A stretch of 64,000 nucleotides of DNA from Dioscorea cayenensis subsp. rotundata. Lineage: Eukaryota > Streptophyta > Magnoliopsida > Dioscoreales > Dioscoreaceae. The position numbers were made by a program, and so were the translations under genes. Below are positions 34,700-46,400 of the stretch, piece by piece. The DNA is taken from contig NC_052492.1 of NCBI RefSeq assembly GCF_009730915.1, forward strand, positions 248,001 to 312,000. The letters run 5' to 3'. Numbering within the stretch: the first letter of the stretch is position 1; each line of letters begins with the position of its first letter. The notes beneath the pieces are model-generated. The model ran no database searches, was not told the DNA's origin, and saw nothing but the letters and a program-made list of their open reading frames with translations.

Positions 34700-35160
34700 A
34701 ATACCTGCCAGATTCCATCACTAGCTAATATCACTGATTCACCATTTGCAGGCTTGACCACCTTGATAATCATACCCAAGTTCTGTTCTCTGGGAGATTG
34801 AAATTTAAAATGCAACAAATCTGAAAAACCTTTGAGTCAGTAATTGTGTTTGAGAAAAGTACATATTATAAGAGATACACAGATATTAATTTATGAACCT
34901 GATACGCTAGGCCTGTTATTTCCAGTAATTTCAGAAGCATTTCCACCTTTGGATACCAGCACAGCCATGTAGTTCACCCTGCCTGCTGCAATGAACTTCT
35001 TGTTCTTCACAGTAATCATCAATTCAAAACCTCCATTGAAATCAGTTCCTTCTGCAATGTCTTCGTACATCTTCCTTCTTGAAGAACTAATCATAACATT
35101 CTTCAATATCCTTACACTTTTCCTCCAGAACTCTTTCTGTACATATCCAAAGATATGAAA
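34700..35160 (-). pseudogene. PP2C-like partial copy (two exons)
   Basis: The exon at about 35138-34908 encodes EFWRKSVRILKNVMISSS, RKMYEDIAEGTDFNGGFEL, MITVKNKKFIAAGRVNYM, AVLVSKGGNASEITG. The exon at about 34825-34710 encodes DLLHFKFQSP and the SVILASDGIWQ end. They align with the middle and end of plant PP2C domains (EFW...AI; GGSTA...GKKLWVANVGDSRAVL; LILASDGLWDV). Upstream exons are missing, so this is a partial tandem copy of the gene at 35.4-37.2 kb. The Asp of the GDSRAV motif is not kept. Confidence 0.7.
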
Positions 35161-35397
35161 TCACAACTTGATCGTTAATCAATCAAATGACTAATTACTG
35201 TTACTATTTTGTATAATCAAAACAGGAAGCAGAGAATTCAATTAATATGATAATATCCATTGTCTAATAATTACTGCAGTGAATCTATTGTCCGCAAGTT
35301 GTGAGTTAAGATAAGTTTCAATTTCACGTCCAGCGTTTGGCTCAAAAATCTCTAAAACATGCATTGTAGGGGATGCTGATCAGTGAATAATACATAC

Positions 35398-36871
35398 CTG
35401 CCAGATTCCATCACTAGCTAATATCACTGATTCACCATTTGCAGGCTTCACCTTCTTGATAATCATACCCAGGTTCCGATCTCTGGGAGATTGAAATTTA
35501 AAATGCAGCAAATCTGAAAAACATTTGAGTCAGTATAATTGTGTTTGAGAGAAGTACATATTATAAGAGATGCATGCACAGATATTAATTTATGAACCTG
35601 AAACGGTAGGCCTGTTATTTCCAGTAATTTGTGAAGCATTACCACCATTGGACACCAGCACAGCCTCGTAGTTCCCCCTGTCTGCTGCAATGAACTTCTT
35701 GTTCCTCACATTAAGCATCAATGCAAAACCTCCATTGTCATCACCTCCCTCTACATTGTCTTTATGCATCTTCCTTCTTGAAGAACTAATCATAATATTC
35801 TTCAATATCCTTTCACTATTCCTCCAGAACTCTTTCTGTAAATCCAAAGATATGAGATCAAAACCAGATAGTTAATCAATTAATTGATTAATTACTGTTA
35901 CTATTTTGTATAATCAAGACAGGAAACAGAGAATTCAATTAATATGATAATAGCCATTGTCTAATAATTACTGCAGTGAATCTCTTGTCAGCAAGTTGTG
36001 AGTTAAGATAAGTCTCAATTTCACGTCCAGAGTTTGGATCAAAAACTCCATGCAACATGACCAGTGAGATTTCAACGTTATTTTTCCGCATCAGAACAGA
36101 GCCAATGTATTGTTCGTCATTTGATGGAATTGCATGTCCAATCTCGTATTTCTCCATCACCCACTCCTCCAAAGCAGTCTTCAAACGATCGAGTACTTTT
36201 GCCGCCTTGATCTTCTGCATTTCAGACTTTAACTCATGATATAGTTCAGTAAAAAAAGAACAAAAGAAAAGCCATTGAATGAAGAACAACCAGATCTTCT
36301 AATCATCAGAACAAGAACTTCAATCAAAACAGCAAGATTTATAAAGAACCAAAACTAGCATTAATGTGTTTTCAAGAAGAAAAGAAGAAAAGAAGGAAGA
36401 CAAGCATGCATGCATTATTCTCATTATAAACCTTTAGCTAACACAATATCACATTATTGTGATATTGAGAACAAGAACTTCAATCATAAGCACAGCAACA
36501 TTTACAGAGAACCAACGCTGACATTAATGTGTTAATTTCAAGCCAAATTATTGTGATATTGAGAACAAGAACTTCAATCATAAGTACAGCAACATTTACA
36601 GAGAACCAACGCTGACATTAATGTGTTAATTTCAAGCCAACATTTACAGAGAACCAACGCTGACATTAATGTGTTAATTTCAAGCCAAAAAGATTGTGAT
36701 ATTGAGAACAAGAAGAAGAAGAAGAAGAAGAAGAAGAAGAAAGGAATACAAGATTAACGTAACATGCAGTATTAATTCTCATGATAAACCTTTAGCTAAC
36801 TAACACAATATTACATGATAAGAACAACAAGAAATGTAAAGAAAGAAAGGAGATTAAACATGGCATCAAGC

Positions 36872-36904
<33 letters not shown>

Positions 36905-37190
36905 TCAAGAAGTTCTTGAAGATCATGATGTCAATGAGTTTTCACTCACTTTGATATTCAGAAAAGAAGGACAATTAGAAGAAGAGAAAAGAAGAGGTTG
37001 TAGTTAAAACCTGCACTTTTAGCTTAAGAGCAACGAATTTCGCCTGAATGTATTCCACTGGAGATATATCTTCAAATGAATACAAGAGAATTGAAAGAGT
37101 TGCGAAGTTTGAAGAGAACAAGGAGACCAGGAGACAAGGCGCCAAGACTTAACTATTTATAGGGACTTAAGGCTAGCTCCTCTCACGTGG
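35398..37190 (-). pseudogene. PP2C-like gene, most complete copy (probably a dead phosphatase gene)
   Basis: The exons on the minus strand are: leader/first exon near 37060-37008 (IQAKFVALKLKVQ); second exon from about 36216 to 35950 (KIKAAKVLDRLKTALEEWV, MEKYEIGHAIPSNDEQYIG, VMLHGVFDPNSGREIETYL); third exon 35835-35598 (KEFWRNSERILKNIM, FIAADRGNYEAVLVSNGG); fourth exon 35513-35398 (GESVILASDGIWQ). The order and spacing follow small plant PP2C proteins. The DGH motif reads DPN and GDSRAV reads RGNYEAV, so the metal site is largely gone; the late SDG Asp remains. The expected start ATG is GTG at 37058-37056, and the C-terminal exon is absent. PP2Cs remove phosphate from Ser/Thr; this copy, if translated at all, could only be a pseudophosphatase. 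Confidence 0.7.
36453..36690. repeat. 94-bp tandem repeat, 2.5 copies, in the PP2C-like intron
   Basis: ATTATTGTGATATTGAGAAC recurs at 36453 and 36547 (94-bp step). A third, partial unit (CATTTACAGAGAACC) follows at 36641-36687. Units are nearly identical. A (GAA)n run follows at about 36712-36742. Confidence 0.9.
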
Positions 37191-37199
37191 ATTTATATT

Positions 37200-37559
37200 C
37201 ACACTTTCTAATAAAAAAATTTTTTAACAAAATCGGAATTTTATTTAAAAAAACATGTTTTATATTTAAAATAATATTTAATTATGTTAATTAAATTGGA
37301 TAATTATGTCAAATACTTAATTATTATAAAATTTAAATTAAACAATTATATTTAAATTTTTTATAAATAAAAAATTTAGTTGTCATTAAACATAATTTAT
37401 TATATTATATAATATTCTTTATTTAAATTCTCTCTTACTTGTTTGATCGCAATACCAATGCTTTCTGGTTAAACACTATTTTAATTTCTATCGATATCCT
37501 CTCATTTTCATTCTCATTCTCATTATCAATCCCTAGGAAAAGCAAAGGAGTTCAATTAA
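37200..37559. other. AT-rich sequence upstream of the PP2C-like gene
   Basis: Very AT-rich; no DPH6 promoter block is found here, unlike upstream of the copies at 22.4 and 43.2 kb. Confidence 0.45.
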
Positions 37560-38140
37560 TATAGATAAAACCATAAAAAAAAAAGAGAAGTACAACAAAG
37601 CCACTAGACGTGAAATAGAAGAACATAATTAAAAACAAGGATCCTAGAAGAAGAGTGAGGCTCCTCCTATAATAACAATGCATAAAAAGTAGAGACTAGC
37701 CGGTATCACCCTCATGCTCATTAGGAACCTGCTCTTCACTGGAATGGTTCCTGAAAACTGATCAGCGTCTGACAGTGGAAATCGACTCTTCCAACCTGTG
37801 CATCTCTCTAACCGGTGCAACTGGAATCCAAGAAAGGAACATGTGATAAATATTCAAGAACAAAATAGGTAGAGAAATATGAACTGAATTGAAAAGATAG
37901 TTATTTCTAGCTAGCACATCTGCCAAACGTCGCAATTAGTGAGCAAAAAAAATCTATTCCTTGAATCTAATCCGCCGTACCTCCAAAATCCAAACATGAT
38001 GAAAGGGCTTTAGTGAAAGCAAAAGAAATGGTAAGACGGTTCCAAGTGGTTGTAGCTATCGGGCAGCTGAAGAACAGGTGATCCATCGTCTTAATATTAG
38101 CTCAAAAACAGATGATCCACAGTCTTAATCCCCATTTTTC
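37560..38140 (-). mobile_element. LINE 3' fragment, minus strand
   Basis: On the minus strand this gives MDHLFFSCPIATTTWNRL and then LARNNYLFNSVHISLPILF, the end of a zf-RVT domain and the W..RN..F tail of a plant LINE. Stops interrupt it. The low-coordinate side has an A-rich stretch but no firm tail. Confidence 0.6.
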
Positions 38141-38326
38141 ATTTTAATTCTCATCCCCACTACTATATATTAAAGTAAAATCATTTATTACTTATGTATT
38201 TTTTAAAATTTTAATATATTAAAAAAGTATCTATAATGATAGATTTATTTCCTCTTAATTCCAGCATTAATTATCTATTAACCATTATTTTAAAACTCTT
38301 TTAAAAGAAAAAGACTTTATTGTCAT

Positions 38327-38824
38327 CAGGTGTAAATGATACACTGCTACTCGCAAACTACTCTGGTTTGATTTGAAGGAAACTCGAACTCGACTCACTT
38401 AGGGTCTATTTGAGCTCGAGCTCAAGTAGCTCGAATAGTCAAGCGAGCCGAGTTCGAACATCTTAATACTTGACTCGAGTGCTCGAGAGCTTAATTGAGT
38501 AGTTGCATTTGTGTGTGTATATTATATGTTAGTTTATTTTATATATATAATTGAGTTCGAGTTCAAGCTCGAGCTCAAGCCCAAGCCCGAATTCAAGTTC
38601 GAATATAAAATTATTTATGACCAAATCGAGTTTATTAGTTTTCATCGAGCCTAATCAAGCTTACTCGAGCAAGCTCGAGTAGGTCGATTTATGTATCGAA
38701 TCGAGCTCGAGCAACAAAAATAAAACTTGATCAAATTCGAGCCAAGTATTGAGCAGTGAGTTTTCAATTGTGCTCGAGCTCGAGAAGTTGGTTGGTCGGC
38801 TCGAACTCGCTTGATTACACCTCT
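38327..38824. mobile_element. TCGAGC-rich non-autonomous element (probable MITE)
   Basis: About 500 bp packed with GAGCTCGAG / CTCGAGC motifs. The ends are weak inverted repeats: left CAGGTGTAAATGA, right (reverse complement) AGAGGTGTAATCA. Elements with AGGGGTGTAA-like ends and this composition are common in plants. The target duplication is not clear (TTGTCA is near both ends), so class and borders are tentative. Confidence 0.5.
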
Positions 38825-38990
38825 AAATTTGTCACTCACAAATTTACATGGACCACCTCACTTTTAAATGTAATTATTCATGACTTCTAGGGACCTTATT
38901 TGCTCTCTTTTAACTAAAAAATTGATGAATAATAGTTTAATACGTAATTCAATCTTTTTTTTCTTGAAATAAAATACATAATTTATAGTA

Positions 38991-39177
38991 TCATTAGGAT
39001 TTAATTTATTTAGTTTTTTAGAAAGATATTTATCTTTCTGTATGTAATATTTTAACTGATAATCTATAATATCATTAGGATTAAATTTATTTATTTTTTA
39101 AAAAAGATATTTATCTTTCTGTATGTAATATGTATGTTAACTGATAATCTATAATATCATTAGGATTAAATTTATTT
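38991..39177. repeat. Tandem repeat of about 80-85 bp, 2.3 copies
   Basis: AATCTATAATATCATTAGG occurs at 39061 and 39146, with an earlier diverged unit from 38991. The same unit occurs once near 8240 in front of the first DUF295 copy. Confidence 0.85.
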
Positions 39178-40601
39178 AAATTCAATCAATTAATGAAGCC
39201 ACTCAACTGATTGAGCACTCTCTCAATTTCTAAAGGACAAAAGTCTCAAACCAAACTGACAATTCAAGCTAGGATTTAACGCAGGAGTAGGATACTCCAT
39301 TGAATGGATTGGGCCGGCTTATGTTTTCTTTATTTTTTTCTATTTTTTTATCTATATTTATTTTAAAAAAAAACCTGATAAACTATAATTATTTCATTAT
39401 TATATGATTAATCTAATCCATATCTTTTAAATCGTTTATTCAAGTTGAATTTAAGGCCGGATTGGGTTAGGGAACAAGTCAAAGATCTCCCCGGTTTGGA
39501 ATCGAACTCAAAATTAATTAATTATAAAAACAAAGTATTTAAACCCCTTGTTCTATTTGGAGCTACGCGTGGAAGAGGAGGGGCGGAGAGGCGAAGCTCT
39601 CATCTGGGCGAGAACCCTAACCCTAGCGAAGGTGTCGTCTCTATTTTTTACTGGTTTGTTTTTAATTATGGAAGAAAGATTGGTTTACATGATCCTTAAA
39701 ATATCTTGAAATCGTAAAGGTCTGATCCCTGTAAGCTCCTGGAGTTTTTTTTTCTGTATTTTTTGTGTGTTATACTTATAGTTCCGTTTTAAGTTTCTCT
39801 TTAATAAATGTGTTTTATCTTTTTTTTTTTTCAAAAACAAATTTTGAAAGTTTTTTTTTTTTATGTTGTTGTCTGGTTCATTTATTTCAATAAATTTATG
39901 ATTTATTTATTTTAATAAAAAAAATATATATGCTACAATAAATCTGATGAATAAAACACACAAGGCACGCATTAATCGATTTCATTAATCACCATTTGAA
40001 CTGGTGTTTGTTATGAAATATTATTATTAATTAATCTTCCATCATGAAACATTAATTGATACACAGTATTTGATGCATGTGGTTTATTTATTTTTTTATT
40101 GTTACACAGTATAGGCCTGAAAACAACTTTAATTTTGTGGCTTCAAATAATTTTGATGATTTAATTTCATTTTGTTTCTGATATTGTGTGTCTAACTTTG
40201 AAATTTGTTAATTTGAAATTATTTGCACAAGTAGTGAATAGCTAAACATGATAGCTCATTGCTATTGATGAAATTGGTTGCACCTTGATCGAGTAGTGAT
40301 TAATACGTTCTAAACATGATAGCTAGTTGCTATATTGAAATTATTTGAACAAATAATAGTGAGTGATACATAATTCATTGTAATGGTGATAATTAAGACA
40401 GTCTAGCAAATGCTCTCTGAAATTTGTTTAGTTTTGTTTGGTTTGGTTTTGGTTTTGGTTTTGCACATGTTGTGGATGATTTCTTTAACAATGCATGACT
40501 GATGCTCTTAGAATCAAAATTTGTTTCACTGAAGCAATATCATTCCTAATTTCATGTAGACAAAGGAAATATACATGCAAAGCACCTACAGGGAAGAAGA
40601 G
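39178..40601. other. DUF295 upstream region: leader exon (about 39560-39631) and intron
   Basis: 39437-39510 matches 8350-8440. A leader exon counterpart ends at 39631 with donor GTGTCG and carries the double telo-box-like AACCCTAACCCTAG at 39613-39626. 40230-40490 matches 11384-11610 and 40492-40570 matches 12664-12740, which shows the place where the sister segment took up a LINE. Confidence 0.6.
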
Positions 40602-41646
40602 ATGGGTAGTAATGAGGAATATGATCTGGCAAAATTCTTCCCTTCAGTTCTCTGTGGATCCAATTCCAGCAGCACTGAGCGTGTGATCCTCGACATCTCC
40701 ACAAAAAAGTTTCAAAGCATCACAAATCCAAGGTTTAAGGATGCATATTGCATGACCTCGAAAGATGGGTGGTTGTTGTTTGTTAACATCCATCCTTCCA
40801 ACTATGACTGTCATTTTACCTTTTTCTGGTTAATCCTTCTACTGGTGATCAAATCGATATGCCTGAACTAACCTTTGGCCCAACAATCGGAGATTGTTTG
40901 TATTCATTATCAGTTGTTTCTGGTACTCCGACTTATGTTGTTTGTGCCATAAATAACCCTCGTGGCATGACACTCTATGTGGCCTCTCCTCAAGCACAAG
41001 TGGGACCGGGACGTGTTTGGGAGTCCTACAAATTTAATGCCTATGATAAGTTCATTTATATATGCACTTGCATTATACTTGAAAGTCGTCATCAAGTGTT
41101 GTGCTTGAGCAATATTGGGGAGGTGATTGCATTTGATCTTTTGGATTTGAGTTGGACCCATAACTCTCAACTTAAGCTGAGTACATTGAATACTTGTTGT
41201 GTTTGGTACTTGGAGTCTGGTGGGGAGGTCCTGAGGGTTAATGCCTTGATTCCTGTTTACAGCAGCTTTGTCTTTTACAAGCTTCATATGGAGGACGATA
41301 GGACAACAATGACGTGGGTTGAGCTTGATCAGTCCGAGTTGGAGAATACTAGTTGGTTCATGGGTGACAACTCCTTCCGTGTCAAGGGTGGTGGTGGTGG
41401 GGAACAATATCAACAGGGGAAAAAATTATACGTCTTTCATCCCAATGTATATGGAGGCCCCAATGGTCCTGACTTTGAGACAGCCAAACGGAAGACGGTG
41501 TACCATGGCCGACCATATGGCTCTGATATGGATGCTAATGTCTATATCCATGACTTGGACTCTCCAGACTTTGCTACCTATACTCTTATGCCTCATTCGT
41601 TCCGTACAAGTCTTATTTCTTGGGTACAACTTAACTGTTTGATTTG

Positions 41647-41647
<1 letters not shown>
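40602..41647 (+). pseudogene. DUF295-family gene, third copy, with a frameshift
   Basis: Starts MGSNEEYDLAKFFPSV and stays collinear with the intact copy at 9393. Near 40815-40830 the T-rich stretch differs by a net two bases, so the first frame (to 40871) runs into an unrelated tail while the true continuation (PELTFGPTIGDCLYSLSVV to SLISWVQLNCLI) is open from about 40835 to the stop at 41645-41647. Apart from this single shift the gene looks healthy. It is therefore a very young pseudogene or a sequence error in a homopolymer region. A glycine run (GGGGG) at about 41388-41402 is not in the 9.4-kb copy. Confidence 0.8.
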
Positions 41648-41677
<30 letters not shown>

Positions 41678-41964
41678 TATCTATTTATGGTATTGCATTT
41701 CTTTTCATATAAAAACATATGCATTGGAACATGTTATGGTATTTTAATTTTTATTTGTCATTAAGCCATGTTCAAATTTTCTACGCCTATACTGTTTATT
41801 AATGTGCAAGTAGTAGTTTTCTTTTGGCTCAGAACTTTCTACTTTTGAATGGGAAATGTACACATGCGTATCTCTTCTATCTACTATTTATTATTGTGCA
41901 CTATTTTGGCCGTAACCATATCAAGAATGGTGTAAAGTATATATTGTTCTATTTTGGCTATGAT

Positions 41965-43150
41965 TACTGAATCACCACTTCTTGTCTTCACCTTCATAGA
42001 AATCATACCTGAGTTCCTTCTCTGGGAGCAAGAAATCTAAAATGCAGCAAATCTGAAAAACTTTCAAATCAGTATGCAGTACTGTGTTTGAAAGAAGTAC
42101 ATATTAAGAGATACAGACATTTTAATTTATGAACCTAAAATAGTTCCGGGATTGTTATTTTCAGTAATGTTGAAGCATTTCCACACTTGGACACCAGCAC
42201 AGCCTCGTGCCTCCCCTTGTCTCTGCTGCAATTAATCAACTCCATATTGTAAAAGTTTTGCATGCCTGCAACTGCAAGGACTCCACATTATAATCATCTC
42301 CCTTTGCAAATTGCAATGCCTTCATGCAGCCTCCCTTTTCCGGCATCAGCCAGAGCATTCTTTAATATCAGCTCATTTGTCCTCCTCCAGTATTCATTCT
42401 GCATATCAAAAGATTTGAAATCACAACTCATTAAGTTAATCAATTAATTAATTACTATTACTATCTTATATAATCAAGACAGGAAGCTAGAAAAATCAAT
42501 TAATATCCATTGTCTTACTACTCCAGTGTACGTGTCTATTGTCTGCAAATTGTGACTCAAGATAAGAGTCAATTTCACGTCCATGTTTGGATCGAAAGCT
42601 CCGTGCAACATCATTAGTAAACCTTCAGCTTTGTTTTTCCATGTTAGAACAGAGGCAATTTATTTTTGCATCATTAATTTGCTGGAATTCCAAGCCAAAA
42701 CTTGTATTTCTTTATCCCCAACTTTTCTGCATGAGACTTCAAACGTGTGGTTAATTTTGCCAATTTGATCTTCTGCATTTGAGACATTAATTCATAAAGT
42801 TTAAAAAGAAAGAAAGAAAGAAAAGCCATTGAATCAGGAACAATCTGACCTTCTAATCATGAGAATAAGAACTTCAAATGGAACAGCAAGATTTACAAAG
42901 AAGCAAAGCTAGCATTCATGTGGTTTCAATTGATGAAAAGAAGAATTAAGAAGAAAGGGATGAATACAAGATTAACATGCATTATTCTCATGATAAGCCA
43001 TTAACTCGCTAACAAAGTATCATATAAAGAAGTTCATGAAGATCATCATGTCAATGTCATTGAGTTCAAAGAACCTTCATTCAAAAAACCATCAGCGCAA
43101 TGAATTTCATCTGGATATCGTCCATTGGATTTATATTCACACTTTCTAAG
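41965..43150 (-). pseudogene. PP2C-like pseudogene (right copy)
   Basis: Sister of the copy at 20.2-22.4 kb and divergent to DPH6. The first exon starts MDDIQMKFIA with ATG at 43125. Exon two remnants lie near 42780-42600, exon three near 42400-42130 and exon four near 42060-41970. Indels in exons two and three destroy the frame (for example the region of KYEF-like codons near 42690 and the GNYEAV-like part near 42210). It is directly followed by the DUF295 3' flank, without the copia element present in the left segment. Confidence 0.7.
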
Positions 43151-43469
43151 AAAAATAAAATTATATATATATATATATATATAACAAAATATAAGCCACT
43201 GTGTGAATTTTGAGCAGCTGCTCAGAGGGTAAATATAAAATTTCATATTTGATAGGGGTGTATATGCAAAGTAAGTTGATGGACGTGGGCCTTTGAGTGA
43301 GTTGGGCCCAATGCCCATCTCTTCCAGCGCGCGAGTTCTCGTTTCCTTAGCTTTCATTTTCAAAAGAGAGATTTAAATAAGAAAGAAAACCCCAGCTTTG
43401 CTTGGATGTCAAGCGCTAGGGTTTGGGGGAACTTCGACGTGCAAGGAGGCGTTTCCAGCGAGAGGAGAG
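43151..43469. promoter_or_regulatory. Head-to-head promoter between the PP2C-like copy and DPH6
   Basis: Only 344 bp separate the two opposed start codons (43125 and 43470). The interval holds an (AT)n run at about 43162-43182, a GGGCC-type site II cluster (TTGGGCCCAA near 43303-43312, GCCCATCTC after it), GCGCGCGAG, and a telo-box (TAGGGTTT, 43417-43424) just before the DPH6 ATG. Site II plus telo-box is a known plant combination for translation-related genes, and DPH6 modifies elongation factor 2. Confidence 0.6.
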
Positions 43470-46400
43470 ATGAAGGTGGTGGCGTTGGTGAGCGGCGGCA
43501 AAGATAGCTGCTATGCCATGATGCGTTGCATCCATTATGGCCATGAGGTAGACGTCCTCGAAGGCTTTTGTTTTGTGTAGAGTTCTCCTTTGTTTTTTTG
43601 GCATTTTATTCGGATTTTTGATGTTTTCTTTCTATTGATTCTGTGTTTTTTGTGATCAGATCGTGGCACTGGCTAATTTGATGCCGCTTGATGACTCTGT
43701 TGATGAATTGGATAGCTATATGTACCAAACTGTAGGAAGTTCCCTCTTTGGCTATTCACATAGTTTCGTTGAAATCTTTGATTCTTTTCTATCTTGTTTT
43801 GAAATTCGATGCTCTTTTTAAGTTTTAGTTATGTAGAAATGCAGGGAATTGTGTTGTATCATGTAATTAGTCTGTGATTCGTTTGTATTTTTATTGAAAT
43901 CTGACATTTGTTTTATGTTTTCTTTAATTATCTTAAGGATGGAAGTCTTTGTTTTACAGTGTAGTAGTTATGTGACAATGCAGGTTGGGCACCAGATTAT
44001 AACCAGCTATGCAGAATGCATGGGGATTCCATTGTTTCGGAGACGGATACGCGGATCGACAAGGCAAGACTCGCAACAATGTTTCCTTCAGCCATTCATG
44101 ATGTGTGAACTACTTTGTTCTATTCTTTTGATGTTTGTTGTGTGATATTTGTGCAGGCATGCCCATCTAAGTTATTCAATAACGCCAGGGGATGAAGTTG
44201 AAGATATGTTTATTTTGCTAAGCGAAATCAAACAATATTTTCCCTTTATAAATGCAGTTTCTTCTGGTGCCATTGCCTCTGATTATCAGAGGTTGAGAGT
44301 GGAGAGCGTCTGCTCAAGATTAGGCCTTGTTTCTCTGGCTTATTTATGGAAGCAAGATCAAACTTTGCTTCTTGACGAAATGGTAATTATTTACTTTATT
44401 GAATTTTTTCTAGACATGTGTCTGTCCTCTGTCAATATAACTACTTCTTGGAACTAAATGACTTTCATCTTGTTTCTTGTTATTAGATAGAAAAGGGAAT
44501 CGTGGCCATAATAATTAAGGTACAAATCATCACTTTGTAGAAGTTGCGCCTTCTGACTTCTTGCTTCAATTGCTGAGGTAGAAACTGCTTCCATTATCAG
44601 ATGTAGGATTCTATTAAAATATGGTATTTATGTTTCCATTGATTGTGTAAGTCTGTTAGACAACTTGTATGGGTTTAGAATTTTCCATCGTACTCTCCTT
44701 CAAGGTTTTTTTCTTGTTTCTTAATAATCTGTCATTATGTTTAGTATAAAAGTAAAATGTTCATGAATACTGCCGAAAGAGTTTCTGGTTTTCTGTTAGA
44801 ACAGTTATACTGATAGGGCGTCACCGATTTAGTTTTAATGATTGAATGGTGATTAAACTCACTTTTAGTTTGACAATATATAGGTTGCAGCAATGGGTTT
44901 GGTTCCAGCAAAGCACTTGGGAAAAGAACTTGCAGACTTGCAACCTCATCTTTTGCAAATGAAAGAGTATGCAATAAATTTAGAGCTTTCCATGTTTTTG
45001 GCTTATCGTTTCTTCTAATTGATTTGTTGACCAGAGCTATGATTTCTTGATGATGGTAATATGGAAATTAGATGAATCAGCCTGCTATTACGAATTATTT
45101 TTTACCAGAACTGGCATCTTGTTTGATAAACTCAAATTAATCTTAAACTTGTCTATACATGTAGGGCAAATGTGTACATGCTAAACGTATCTTCTGTTTT
45201 ATTTCACTCTTGAATAGGTTCTGTGGAATAAATGTGTGTGGCGAAGGAGGAGAATATGAAACCTTAACACTTGACTGCCCTCTTTTCAAAGTAAGTTCCA
45301 TACTTGTGTTAGTTTATTCTGGTACAACAATTTTTGGTGGTTTCTGAGGATAGTAGCTTTGCAATTTATGCACATGAGGATTCTTTTTCGAATTAAAACC
45401 CATTGTTATATTCACTTCATCCAATGATTTATTTTGAAGCTTAACCTTTCACAGCATGAACATATTGAACAAGAAAGTTAGTTTTCATTTCTCATGACTT
45501 GGCTTGAGGAGGTTATCTATAATAGAAGCCAAATGGATAATAAATAAGTTATGGATGGTTTATGAACTCAACAAATCTTTATTTTGGAGCTTGTGGTTCT
45601 AATTATTACTACTGCTAAATGTTTTATATACCCCTGTTTAATGCCATGAAGTTTGTCAAAACTCTACTGCAATTGTTTAATCTACCTCTTATAATAACTA
45701 TAATCCTGGTTGTATGTGTCTCTGTTGCACTTCGCAGAATGCAAGAATTGTTCTAGACAAGTTTCAAATATTACTGCACTCTCCAGATTCCATTGCTCCA
45801 GTTGGCATTCTTCATCCCATTGCTTTCCATCTGGAGTACAAAAAGGATATTTCATCTTTGAGGGGTGCTGGTGGAAATATAGATGGTTGTTCAGATAAAA
45901 TGGGATGTGTGCATGTAGTGGAAGGGAGCTCCACAGACAGTTGTATTGTCAGGTGCCAGTCATCACATCCGGTGCCTGATAATTATTCTTATGAGCATTT
46001 AAGACTATGTATTTCAACCACCAAACGAGATGTGTTTTCCGTGGGCTGTTGGATTGAAGGGCCTTCCCTAGGTAGGTGGTTTTAATTTGTTAAATTCGCC
46101 TTCAGGAAAAATTATTGTCATATTTAATTTCTCAAATCTGCACTACAGGCCTTCCGGAAGACCTTACAGCTGTTCTCTGGAGAATAGAATCACTACTCAG
46201 AACTGAAGGTTTTGACTGGGTGGATGTTTTGTACATTCACCTATATATTTCTGATATGAAGCACTTTGCATTGGCCAATGAAGTGTATGTGAAGTTTATT
46301 ACAGAAAAGAAGTGTAGCTTGGGTGTTCCATCTCGTAGTACTATTGAATTACCTCTGAAACAAGTTGGTTATGGTCATGCATATGTAGAGGTTTTAGTAG

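Noticed and set aside
36453-36690. Spaced repeats as a CRISPR-like array
   Set aside because: The repeats are head-to-tail 94-bp units without spacers, in a plant intron.
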